IMG/VR virus record: IMGVR_UViG_3300038855_000049
Coordinates: 1 to 29,131 of that record
Strand: one strand, 5' to 3'
DNA: 29,131 nucleotides
Source: a virus
Both the position numbers and the translations under genes were made by a program. Below are positions 21,166-27,721 of this stretch, in pieces. The notes beneath the pieces are model-generated. The model was not told the origin of the DNA. It did not search any database and saw only the letters and a list, made by a program, of their open reading frames with translations. Within the stretch, counting starts at the first letter, position 1. Every line of letters starts with the position of its first letter.

Positions 21166-21957
21166 ATGACTGCGCTGATTGATCCTAAAAAATATACTGA
21201 GACGGTGGAGCGTTTACGCTCCTTTTTTTTGGCTAAAAACTTTTACGAAGTCCACACACAAAACCGTCTAAGTATCCTTGCTGCTTGTGAAGATCCAGAA
21301 ACAGTAGCAACATACAACTATGGTGGTAATGTTTGGCCACTTCCTCAGACTGGCCAGATGTGGTTAGAATATGAATTACTTTCTAACCCTGAAGCATCAG
21401 GGTTTTTTTGTGTCTCAACGTCGTATAGAGCAGAACCTAACCCTGTACCAGGAAGACATGAAACTATCTTCCCCATGTTTGAATTTGAGATGAAGGGAGA
21501 TGTGGATGATCTCAAAGCAATGGAGATTGAACTATGTCAGTACCTTGGGTTACCTGCTCTTGATATTAAAACGTATGCTGATTGGGCAGAGCAGTACAAG
21601 GTAAGGGAACTAGACCACGGACACGAAGCAGCAATAGGAACTGGTATGATTACAGAGTTCCCTGAATGGACATCACCCTTCTGGAACATGTCTAGAAATG
21701 GGGATGGTACTAGTAGAAAGATTGATGTTATCCTTGGTGGTATGGAAACCATAGGCAGTGCTGAGAGGAGCACAGACAAGGATCAGATGAGAGACACCTT
21801 CCATACTATCTCTGATGGTGGGTATGCTCAGTTACTCTACAGAAAATTTGGCAAAGAAAGAGTCGAAGCAGAACTAGATGAGTTCTTAAACTTCGACTTC
21901 TTCCCTCGCAGTGGTGGAGGAATCGGTATGCAACGCCTTATGTCAGCACTCAGCTGA
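21166..21957 (+). CDS. Stand-alone class IIb aminoacyl-tRNA synthetase core (Asp/Asn/Lys type)
   Basis: A 263-residue protein corresponding to the catalytic domain of AspRS/AsnRS/LysRS or archaeal AsnRS-like asparagine synthetase, without the N-terminal OB-fold that reads the anticodon. Visible are 'LPQTGQMWLEYELL', motif 2 'STSYRAEPNPVPGRHETIFP' with Arg-Ala-Glu and Arg-His, an EFEMKG strand, and motif 3 'GGGIGMQRLMSAL'. ATP- and amino-acid-site residues look intact. It could charge the tRNA encoded 7 nt downstream, make asparagine, or modify a protein (as EpmA does). Two perfect terminator-like hairpins lie inside its reading frame (21207-21230, 21385-21409). Confidence 0.85.
   Translation: MTALIDPKKYTETVERLRSFFLAKNFYEVHTQNRLSILAACEDPETVATYNYGGNVWPLPQTGQMWLEYELLSNPEASGFFCVSTSYRAEPNPVPGRHETIFPMFEFEMKGDVDDLKAMEIELCQYLGLPALDIKTYADWAEQYKVRELDHGHEAAIGTGMITEFPEWTSPFWNMSRNGDGTSRKIDVILGGMETIGSAERSTDKDQMRDTFHTISDGGYAQLLYRKFGKERVEAELDEFLNFDFFPRSGGGIGMQRLMSALS
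21207..21230 (+). terminator. Terminator-like hairpin inside the synthetase gene (1)
   Basis: GGAGCG-TTTA-CGCTCC (21207-21222) followed by T8, read in frame as Val-Glu-Arg-Leu-Arg-Ser-Phe-Phe-Leu. It meets all criteria of an intrinsic terminator about 40 nt into the gene. Confidence 0.7.
21385..21409 (+). terminator. Terminator-like hairpin inside the synthetase gene (2)
   Basis: CCCTGA-AGCA-TCAGGG (21387-21402), extendable by two A-T pairs, followed by T7. It is in frame within Asn-Pro-Glu-Ala-Ser-Gly-Phe-Phe. Confidence 0.7.
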
Positions 21958-21964
21958 CATTCCT

Positions 21965-22050
21965 TGTGAGGTGGCGAAATTGGTAAACGCTCCAGGTTGT
22001 TTCCCTGGTGTTCCTGGCGGGACTTGTTGGTTCGATTCCAACCCTCACAG
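21965..22050 (+). tRNA. tRNA with GUU (Asn) anticodon but class II variable arm
   Basis: A full cloverleaf is readable. Acceptor TGTGAGG/CCTCACA is 7 bp. D arm GCG/CGC has GG in the loop. Anticodon stem is CCAGG/CCTGG with loop TTGTTTC (anticodon GTT at 21999-22001). A 17-nt variable region folds GTTCC-TGGC-GGGAC. T arm is GTTGG-TTCGATT-CCAAC. Position 73 is G (22050) and CCA is not encoded. The long variable arm and D arm look like tRNA-Leu, but the anticodon and G73 are those of tRNA-Asn, whereas Leu needs A73. Residue 37 is T, not the usual purine. It starts 7 nt after the synthetase-core gene. Confidence 0.85.
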
Positions 22051-22095
22051 TTTAAAAGAATATTTAGATATTTGTCAGGGAATAGGTATAATTAC

Positions 22096-22125
22096 TTGAC
22101 AGAAATTTAATGTTTGCTATATAAT
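22096..22125 (+). promoter_or_regulatory. Consensus sigma70 promoter for the hli cluster
   Basis: TTGACA (22096-22101), 18-nt spacer, TATAAT (22120-22125): both boxes perfect. The hli start codon lies 23 nt downstream of the -10 box. Strong early expression is expected. Confidence 0.9.
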
Positions 22126-22148
22126 TATGTTACGTTTCTTAACAAACA

Positions 22149-22352
22149 ATGACTTCTTCTTCTTCAAATGTTATCACCGAAGACGGTGGACGCCAGAACA
22201 TTTACGGAAAAGAACCTAAAATTGAAGTTATCGATGCTAAGGATCAACTCACCAGAGCAGAATTGACCAACGGACGTTGGGCAATGATGGGATTCTGGGC
22301 AGCAGTTGGTGCTTATGTAAGTACAGGACAAATCATTCCTGGAATCTTTTAA
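22149..22352 (+). CDS. hli: High-light-inducible protein (Hli), full motif
   Basis: A 67-residue one-helix chlorophyll-binding protein. The helix carries the complete ExxNGRxAMxGF motif (ELTNGRWAMMGF), then 'WAAVGAYVSTGQIIPGIF', a C-terminal tail seen in cyanophage and Prochlorococcus Hli. Hli proteins dissipate excess light energy and help assemble photosystem II. This is the first and longest of three Hli-type genes, read from its own consensus promoter. Confidence 0.95.
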   Translation: MTSSSSNVITEDGGRQNIYGKEPKIEVIDAKDQLTRAELTNGRWAMMGFWAAVGAYVSTGQIIPGIF

Positions 22353-22409
22353 CATTGAAAGGTCTCTTTCTAATGCTCATTTCTAACCCTTTAATCTAAG
22401 AAAAGAACA

Positions 22410-22532
22410 ATGGACAACGCAAGCAATTTACAAATATGGCAGCAGGCTAATGGCCGTGCCGCAATGATGGGATTCTGGTTTCTAACCATTTCTTATCTCT
22501 TCACAGGACAACTTATCCCAGGTATGTACTAA
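22410..22532 (+). CDS. hli: Short Hli-type protein (Gln in place of Glu)
   Basis: A 40-residue protein consisting almost only of the Hli helix: 'QQANGRAAMMGFW' then 'TGQLIPGMY'. Arg and Asn of the pigment-binding motif are kept, but the Glu three residues before Asn is Gln. It is too short to stand out among open reading frames, but the family motif is clear. It overlaps the next gene (TAATG). Confidence 0.88.
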   Translation: MDNASNLQIWQQANGRAAMMGFWFLTISYLFTGQLIPGMY

Positions 22533-22651
22533 TGGAAGACTACAACTTTAAACTCGCAGAGAAAGCGAATGGTGCAGCCGCTCTGATTGGTTGTTTCTTA
22601 GCATTCGTTTCATATACGTTCACTGGACAGTTAATACCTGGTGTTTTCTAA
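22532..22651 (+). CDS. hli: Short Hli-type protein (Ala in place of Arg)
   Basis: A 39-residue protein with 'AEKANGAAALIGCF' and 'TGQLIPGVF'. Glu and Asn of the Hli motif are present, but Arg is Ala, Met is Leu and Phe is shifted by a Cys. The ending TGQLIPG is shared with the preceding gene. It may need a partner Hli for the Glu-Arg ion pairs. It is coupled to both neighbours by TAATG. Confidence 0.82.
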   Translation: MEDYNFKLAEKANGAAALIGCFLAFVSYTFTGQLIPGVF

Positions 22652-22788
22652 TGACTCTTCTGTGGTCTCTTAGAGACACAGGTATGGTATGGGTTGTGAG
22701 TATGGTAGTACTAGAATTCTACCGTCAATACATGCACAACCCTGCAGTCCATACCTTTTTTCAGTCTCAAGGTATTTTTCTCTTCTAA
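22651..22788 (+). CDS. Small hydrophobic protein in the hli operon
   Basis: A 45-residue protein beginning MTLLWSLRDTGMVWVVSMVV, with one hydrophobic segment and a C-terminal 'HTFFQSQGIFLF'. It overlaps the preceding hli stop (TAATG). It lacks the Hli motif. The DNA also contains a terminator-like structure (22681-22761). Function unknown. Confidence 0.55.
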   Translation: MTLLWSLRDTGMVWVVSMVVLEFYRQYMHNPAVHTFFQSQGIFLF

Positions 22789-22800
22789 TTCTTAACAAAA

Positions 22801-22807
22801 CTAAATA
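22801..22807 (+). promoter_or_regulatory. Probable late promoter (CTAAATA)
   Basis: CTAAATA in the 55-nt gap after the hli operon, 36 nt before the next start codon; the spacing resembles the site at 3967. Confidence 0.5.
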
Positions 22808-22843
22808 CTTACTCGTAAATTATCCGGAAATCAAGACAACCCT

Positions 22844-23044
22844 ATGGGCGAACTAATGTACGCAACTGAATCAGTTTCACCATTATGGGCAGTGATATTC
22901 CCTTTCATTCCAGTTCTTATACTGTTAGGGTTTTACTTTGCCGCTGGTGGTGGGTTTAATGATGACGATGATGATGATTTTGGTGGGGGTAAAGGAATAC
23001 GAGTAGCACAACCAGTTCCCGTTACCGTACCCTCAGGCGCATAA
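22844..23044 (+). CDS. Small membrane protein with Asp-rich tail
   Basis: A 66-residue protein. One transmembrane helix (about residues 13-33, LWAVIFPFIPVLILLGFYFA) is followed by a Gly/Asp run (NDDDDDDFGGG) and a Pro/Val-rich end. It is preceded by a late-promoter motif. Function unknown. Confidence 0.6.
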   Translation: MGELMYATESVSPLWAVIFPFIPVLILLGFYFAAGGGFNDDDDDDFGGGKGIRVAQPVPVTVPSGA

Positions 23045-23118
23045 TGTATCAACTAGCATTTCTTTCAACTGTAGCCGCATACGTATACTTCAATGGTGCT
23101 CAATACGCTCTTCAATAG
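23044..23118 (+). CDS. Very small hydrophobic peptide
   Basis: A 24-residue frame (MYQLAFLSTVAAYVYFNGAQ...) overlapping the previous stop (TAATG). It is hydrophobic like the tiny subunits of photosystems or cytochrome b6f, but I cannot match it to any. Support is the tight coupling and lack of another gene here. Confidence 0.45.
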   Translation: MYQLAFLSTVAAYVYFNGAQYALQ

Positions 23119-23194
23119 TCCTTGGTATCCTCTCTATGAGTTCGGATTCTTTGTCTCTGTTGGTATGACAGCAGGTTCCTTAGGTTTGCTTTAG
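23093..23194 (+). CDS. Very small hydrophobic peptide
   Basis: A 33-residue frame (MVLNTLFNSPWYPLYEFGFF...) overlapping the previous peptide by 26 nt and ending just before the petF promoter. One possible membrane helix (FGFFVSVGMTAGSLGLL). Function unknown. Confidence 0.45.
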   Translation: MVLNTLFNSPWYPLYEFGFFVSVGMTAGSLGLL

Positions 23195-23202
23195 CACACA
23201 TA

Positions 23203-23231
23203 TTGACAGGTTATAACAATGAGAGTAGAAT
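23203..23231 (+). promoter_or_regulatory. Sigma70-type promoter for petF
   Basis: TTGACA (23203-23208), 17-nt spacer, TAGAAT (23226-23231); petF starts 27 nt after the -10 box. Confidence 0.85.
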
Positions 23232-23258
23232 ATATATTATTGACTTGTTTAAAAGACT

Positions 23259-23555
23259 ATGGCTTCGTATAACATCACTCTTCGTTCTCCTGATGGAACT
23301 GAAACATCATTCGATTGTGGTGAAGATACGTATATCTTAGATCAGGCAGAAGAAGAAGGTTTAGATCTTCCATCTTCATGTCGTGCTGGTGCATGTTCTT
23401 CATGTGCTGCTAAGGTACTAGAAGGTACAGTCAACCAAGAAGATCAATCTTTCCTAGATGATGACCAACTTGAGAAAGGATATGCACTTTTATGTGTTTC
23501 TTATCCTGAGTCTGATTGTGTAATCGAAACTATGAAAGAAGAGGAACTTTATTAA
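23259..23555 (+). CDS. petF: Plant-type [2Fe-2S] ferredoxin
   Basis: A 98-residue soluble electron carrier accepting electrons from photosystem I. The cluster ligands are Cys41, Cys46, Cys49 ([11 protein letters not shown]) and Cys79 (LLCVSYP), with the standard CX4CX2CX29C spacing, and the acidic surface expected for partner docking. Length is normal. It could serve FNR, ribonucleotide or bilin reductases, or NDH-1. It has its own early promoter and overlaps the next gene (TAATG). Confidence 0.95.
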   Translation: MASYNITLRSPDGTETSFDCGEDTYILDQAEEEGLDLPSSCRAGACSSCAAKVLEGTVNQEDQSFLDDDQLEKGYALLCVSYPESDCVIETMKEEELY

Positions 23556-23782
23556 TGGTACTACACATGAGAGAACAATTATTAGCAGCCATCAAGGCTC
23601 ATGCACAAGGTGAAATCGCAAAACACAAGGTAAACGTGAATGTTTATCTTGAACATCCGGTAGGTATTGGTGAACACTCTGATGTCAGTGAAGCAATTCA
23701 AGTAGAACTGGATAAGATAGCAAGATATCACGACCAGATAGAGGTCATCGACAAGTACTTTAAATCACCTAGCGGTAATTAA
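23555..23782 (+). CDS. Small conserved hypothetical protein
   Basis: A 75-residue helical protein ([20 protein letters not shown]...). The ATG at 23555 overlaps the petF stop, and an internal ATG (23567) is the alternative. It ends 1 nt before the TTG start of glycogen phosphorylase. The pattern of two helices joined by a 'NVNVYLEHPVGIGEHSD' linker is one I associate with a common cyanophage protein of unknown role. Confidence 0.65.
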   Translation: MVLHMREQLLAAIKAHAQGEIAKHKVNVNVYLEHPVGIGEHSDVSEAIQVELDKIARYHDQIEVIDKYFKSPSGN

Positions 23783-23783
23783 A

Positions 23784-26177
23784 TTGAATCTATACAATGG
23801 TATCTCCGAACGTCTTTTCTACACGTTAGGGAAGCGTCCGGAGACTGCTACCTCTCATGATATTTACATGGCATTATGTTATGCCGTTAGGGATCAGATG
23901 ATGTCTTATCATCTTGCTCCAGAGGTATGTAATAATCAGAAAGAGATATCATATCTTTCTGCTGAGTTTCTTATTGGACCTCAGTTAGGTAACAATCTTT
24001 TGAATCTTGGTATTCAGGAGGAAGCAAAGGAAGCATTACATCAGTTTGATTTAACCCTAGAGGAGGTTCTAGAGCAAGCAGAGGAACCTGGACTAGGTAA
24101 TGGAGGATTGGGACGCCTTGCAGCGTGTTATATGGAGTCTTTAGCAACTCTTGAAGTACCTGCTACAGGTTATGGAATCAGATACAAGTATGGAATTTTT
24201 AGACAAAAGATACTAGAGAATCAACAAGCAGAAGTAACAGACAATTGGTTGCATGGAGATTGGCCATGGGAGTTGTGTCAACCAAGTGAGTCTGTTGATG
24301 TAGGATTTGGTGGTAAGGTAGAGCATTATACATCTGATCAAAATAACTATAGGATTCGTTGGGTACCTGAGGAGCAGGTAGTTGCTGTTCCTTATGATGT
24401 ACTTCAGTTAGGTTATAGAGTTAACTGTTGCAATAGAATAAGATTATGGAGAGCAGATGCTAAGGAGACATTTGATTTCTTTGCATTTAATATTGGTGAC
24501 TATCTTGGTTCAGTAGAACAGAGTGTACAGTCTGAGACTATTTCCAAGGTTCTTTATCCTAATGATGGTACAGATGCGGGTAAGTTATTAAGACTGAAGC
24601 AACAGTTTTTCTTTGTTAGTGCTTCTCTACAGGATATGTTCCGCAACCTAGAGAAGTGTCATGTTCCTCTAGAAGAGTTTCCTAATCGGTATCAGGTACA
24701 GTTAAATGATACCCATCCATCTGTTGCAGTAGCAGAGATGATGAGGTTACTTGTGGATGAAAGGCATGTAGAGTGGGAACAAGCATGGGAGATTACAACT
24801 AAGTCTATTGCATATACAAACCACACTCTATTACCAGAAGCATTAGAGACGTGGAGTCTTAAACTCTTTAAGAGTTTGTTACCTCGTCACCTAGAAATAA
24901 TCTATGAGATTAATCGTAGGTTCCTACAGGTAGTACGACTTAACTATCCTGGTAATGATGAGATACAAGAGAAACTATCTATTATTGGTGAGGGACAGAA
25001 CAAATATATTCGTATGGCACACCTTGCCACAGTAGGTTCACATCATGTTAATGGTGTTGCTGAGTTACATTCAGAATTGATTAAGACTAAGTTGATGCCA
25101 GAGTTCTATGACTTGTGGCCTCATAAGTTTACGAATGTAACTAATGGTGTGACACCACGTAGATGGTTGGCATCATGTAATCCAGCATTGACTGAGGTAT
25201 TAGATGAGTATGTTGGTCCTGATTGGGTAACCAATATGGATAAACTGAAACAACTTGAGGAGCATCAGCATGACTCATCGTTACTTGAGAAAGTTGCGGA
25301 GTCTAAGATACTTGGTAAGCACAGACTTGCTGAATGTATTGCTAGTAGTTGCGGCATTCTGGTTGATCCTAGTAGTAAGTTTGATGTACTGGTTAAAAGA
25401 ATACATGAATATAAACGTCAACATCTATTGGCTCTCCAGGTTGTTCATCAGTATTTGCGTATTAAGTCTGGTGAATCCTTTGCTCCCAGGACTGTTATCT
25501 TTGGTGGTAAAGCAGCTCCTGGATATTATATGGCTAAGCATATCATTCATTTCATATGCAGTGTTGCTGAGGTTATTAATAGCGATCCCGCCACACAAGA
25601 TGTCCTTAAGGTAGTATTCTTACCAAACTACAGTGTGAAGTTAGGTGAGAAGGTATACCCTGCTGCTGATGTGTCAGAACAAATCTCTACTGCAGGTAAG
25701 GAAGCATCTGGTACAGGTAATATGAAGTTCCAAATGAATGGTGCTGTTACTATTGGTACATTAGATGGTGCTAACGTAGAGATACGTAACCAAGTAGGAG
25801 AGGATAATTTCTTCTTGTTTGGTAAGACAGAAGATAGGTTGGATGAGATGAGGCAAGAGGGATACCATCCTCAAGATTTTATTGGATCAAATCTTCAAGA
25901 GGTTATAGATCTAATTCAGTGTGGACACTTCAGTGGTGGTGATAGGTATATGTTTAAACCATTGTTAGATAATCTTATATACCATGATCCCTTCTTTGTA
26001 CTTGCAGATTTTGATGATTATGTGGATGCACAAGATGAAGTTAACAATAGGTGGACAAATCGGGAAGAATGGAATAGAATGTCCTTGCTAAATACTGCAC
26101 GGTCTGGTTTCTTCTCTTCTGATAGATCCATCAGAGATTACTGTCAGACCATATGGAATCATGACACCAATCGATAA
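23784..26177 (+). CDS. glgP: Glycogen/maltodextrin phosphorylase
   Basis: A 797-residue GT35 enzyme that releases glucose-1-phosphate from glycogen using phosphate and PLP. Family blocks are intact along its length: 'YLSAEFLIGPQLGNNLLNLG', 'GLGNGGLGRLAACYMES', 'VQLNDTHPSVAVAEMMRLL', 'FTNVTNGVTPRRWL', 'VKRIHEYKRQHL', and the PLP site 'EASGTGNMKFQMNGAVTIGT' with Lys648. The best start is a TTG right after the previous stop; the first in-frame ATG is 28 codons later and would cut the conserved YTLGKRPETAT region. It is full length and apparently active, so the phage can mobilise host glycogen. The following gene overlaps its end by 17 nt. Confidence 0.95.
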   Translation: MNLYNGISERLFYTLGKRPETATSHDIYMALCYAVRDQMMSYHLAPEVCNNQKEISYLSAEFLIGPQLGNNLLNLGIQEEAKEALHQFDLTLEEVLEQAEEPGLGNGGLGRLAACYMESLATLEVPATGYGIRYKYGIFRQKILENQQAEVTDNWLHGDWPWELCQPSESVDVGFGGKVEHYTSDQNNYRIRWVPEEQVVAVPYDVLQLGYRVNCCNRIRLWRADAKETFDFFAFNIGDYLGSVEQSVQSETISKVLYPNDGTDAGKLLRLKQQFFFVSASLQDMFRNLEKCHVPLEEFPNRYQVQLNDTHPSVAVAEMMRLLVDERHVEWEQAWEITTKSIAYTNHTLLPEALETWSLKLFKSLLPRHLEIIYEINRRFLQVVRLNYPGNDEIQEKLSIIGEGQNKYIRMAHLATVGSHHVNGVAELHSELIKTKLMPEFYDLWPHKFTNVTNGVTPRRWLASCNPALTEVLDEYVGPDWVTNMDKLKQLEEHQHDSSLLEKVAESKILGKHRLAECIASSCGILVDPSSKFDVLVKRIHEYKRQHLLALQVVHQYLRIKSGESFAPRTVIFGGKAAPGYYMAKHIIHFICSVAEVINSDPATQDVLKVVFLPNYSVKLGEKVYPAADVSEQISTAGKEASGTGNMKFQMNGAVTIGTLDGANVEIRNQVGEDNFFLFGKTEDRLDEMRQEGYHPQDFIGSNLQEVIDLIQCGHFSGGDRYMFKPLLDNLIYHDPFFVLADFDDYVDAQDEVNNRWTNREEWNRMSLLNTARSGFFSSDRSIRDYCQTIWNHDTNR

Positions 26178-26478
26178 TGTCTACACTAAGCATGAAGTAG
26201 ACAGCCTGATTGCACAGGCAAAAGAAGAAGCACATGAGGCAGATAGAATCCTCATGGCAAAGCACAATCGTAATGCCACCATAATTAGTATGATTCTGGG
26301 GTTTATTTGTCTTGCTCTTTTCCTTGATGGGTTGCTACGTATCCTTGGAATCATTCCACCGTTTATGGATTTGGATGTAAATGTTTTAGATGATGTGGTG
26401 GAGAAGGTTGAAGAGGATGTCATGCCAATGGTACAAGATACACTTTCAAAAGCAAAAGGTTACATTCCTAGGATATAG
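26161..26478 (+). CDS. Membrane protein, unknown function
   Basis: A 105-residue protein with an N-terminal charged helix (EVDSLIAQAKEEAHEADR), one transmembrane segment at about residues 41-64 (ISMILGFICLALFLDGLLRILG) and an acidic amphipathic C-terminal helix. It starts inside the end of glgP and overlaps the next gene. Confidence 0.6.
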   Translation: MTPIDNVYTKHEVDSLIAQAKEEAHEADRILMAKHNRNATIISMILGFICLALFLDGLLRILGIIPPFMDLDVNVLDDVVEKVEEDVMPMVQDTLSKAKGYIPRI

Positions 26479-26852
26479 TGGATAATCTATCAGTATTTTT
26501 ATTTGCCATTGCGGGTATATCAACGTTAGTTGGTGCTTTTTATTTGATGGCTAGTGCTGGAATGTCTAGGGAGGTTCAGGATTATAATTGGCATCCAATG
26601 AAAGATGGTGGTATAGAGTCACCAGAGTTTAAGAAGTATATGAGAACTGTTACTAAGAGGGTACATCCTGAGATGGTTGATGTTGAACCTGGTGAAGAGT
26701 TAATGGGTGTTACGTTTGAGAAGAAAGATAGTTGTAGTCTTGAGGAGTATAAAGATTTGCAGGCAAGGATAGAAATATTAAGAGCCGAATTGGAGAGTGA
26801 GGATGATGATGAGGATGATGATGGTGGTGATGTTATAATTAGTAGGGTTTAG
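26478..26852 (+). CDS. Membrane-anchored acidic protein, unknown function
   Basis: A GTG-initiated (TAGTG overlap) 124-residue protein. An N-terminal membrane helix (about 4-27) is followed by a soluble region, a coiled-coil-like helix (YKDLQARIEILRAELE) and a Glu/Asp-rich run before IISRV. Its neighbour is also single-pass, and the two may work together. Confidence 0.6.
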   Translation: MDNLSVFLFAIAGISTLVGAFYLMASAGMSREVQDYNWHPMKDGGIESPEFKKYMRTVTKRVHPEMVDVEPGEELMGVTFEKKDSCSLEEYKDLQARIEILRAELESEDDDEDDDGGDVIISRV

Positions 26853-26860
26853 GAGGTATT

Positions 26861-27037
26861 ATGGATACAGAAATGTTTGATGCTATTAAAAAATGGGAAA
26901 CTGAGTATCCTACTATGGAGGGTATTAAATTAACAGATAAACAGAAGCGTATCTTGAATAAGGGACCAGAACATAATGAAGGTATGATATATGGTACCAT
27001 GTATAATGATTGGAAAAAACGTAAGGGGTACGAGTAA
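26861..27037 (+). CDS. Small protein, paralogue of the one at 485-718
   Basis: A 58-residue protein (MDTEMFDAIKKWETEYPTME...) preceded by a strong AGGAGG site. Its second half, LTDKQ...L..GP......I.GTMYNDWKKRKG, matches the protein at 485-718 in spacing and sequence, so they share ancestry. It overlaps the next gene (TAATG). Function unknown. Confidence 0.7.
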   Translation: MDTEMFDAIKKWETEYPTMEGIKLTDKQKRILNKGPEHNEGMIYGTMYNDWKKRKGYE

Positions 27038-27321
27038 TGGTTTTCTTAATCTCAATCATGTCATTTGCAAATTTTGTATTCTATCCATTGGTGATAGGTA
27101 CAATCATTGCTGTGATTATAGAACAGATATTCAGAGCAAGAGGAGATGAAGATAATCCTAAGGACGTTAGGAATGTAATGCTTTCTATGGGAGTAAGAAA
27201 ATATCTCTATAGACAAGCGTGGATTTTTAATGTAATATGGTTCATAGGATACTTTATCCTAATGTTTACTGTTGGAAGACAACAACCACAGGCAATGCCT
27301 GATTTAATATGGCAGGGTTAG
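27037..27321 (+). CDS. Two-helix membrane protein
   Basis: A 94-residue protein with transmembrane segments at about residues 7-28 and 62-79, joined by a charged loop (RARGDEDNPKDVRNV). No family is recognised. It overlaps the NifU-like gene by 13 nt. Confidence 0.6.
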   Translation: MVFLISIMSFANFVFYPLVIGTIIAVIIEQIFRARGDEDNPKDVRNVMLSMGVRKYLYRQAWIFNVIWFIGYFILMFTVGRQQPQAMPDLIWQG

Positions 27322-27557
27322 AACTCAATGATTTGAATGTCAATGCAGTACTTGATGAGATCCGTCCTTATGTAGAAGCAGATGGTGGGTATCTAGAGTA
27401 CGTTGCTATTGATTACTTGAAGGAGGGACCAATTGTTATGGTTCGAATGTTGGGTGCTTGTGCAGGATGTGCTATGAGTGCTCAGACAATGACTATGGGT
27501 ATTGAGAAATTAGTTATGGAAAGATTTCCTGAAGTTCAAAGAGTGATTGCAGTATGA
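27309..27557 (+). CDS. nfu: NifU C-terminal (Nfu)-like Fe-S scaffold protein
   Basis: An 82-residue single NifU C-terminal domain. It has 'VLDEIRPYVEADGGYLEYV' and the cluster-binding CxxC (Cys51, Cys54) in 'GACAGCAMSAQTMTMGIE'. Nfu dimers assemble or carry [4Fe-4S]/[2Fe-2S] clusters to acceptors; in cyanobacteria Nfu serves photosystem I. Here it could mature the phage ferredoxin or maintain host photosystem I clusters. It is coupled to the next small gene by ATGA. Confidence 0.9.
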   Translation: MAGLELNDLNVNAVLDEIRPYVEADGGYLEYVAIDYLKEGPIVMVRMLGACAGCAMSAQTMTMGIEKLVMERFPEVQRVIAV

Positions 27558-27721
27558 AGATTACACAGAAGATTATTGATGACCTCACTGAGGCATTAGC
27601 ACACAAGAAGAAGGATGGTACTGAAAATTGGAAGGATGGTGATGAGATTGATGTTTGTTTAGGTGGAACCTTTGCAAATGACAAGTTTATTTCTTTGATA
27701 AATCGCTCTAAAGATAAATGA
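27554..27721 (+). CDS. Small hypothetical protein
   Basis: A 55-residue frame (MKITQKIIDDLTEALAHKKK...) with ATGA overlaps at both ends (Nfu-like before, purC after), which makes it very likely real. It is charged, with 'DGDEIDVCLGG' in the middle. Function unknown. Confidence 0.6.
   Translation: MKITQKIIDDLTEALAHKKKDGTENWKDGDEIDVCLGGTFANDKFISLINRSKDK

Noticed and set aside
21965-22050. Reading the tRNA as an ordinary tRNA-Leu
   Set aside because: The D arm and variable arm fit, but the anticodon loop TTGTTTC gives GUU and position 73 is G. Leu would need a Leu anticodon and A73.
26089-26095. CTAAATA inside glgP
   Set aside because: It is fully inside conserved coding sequence and 65 nt from the next start; most likely chance.
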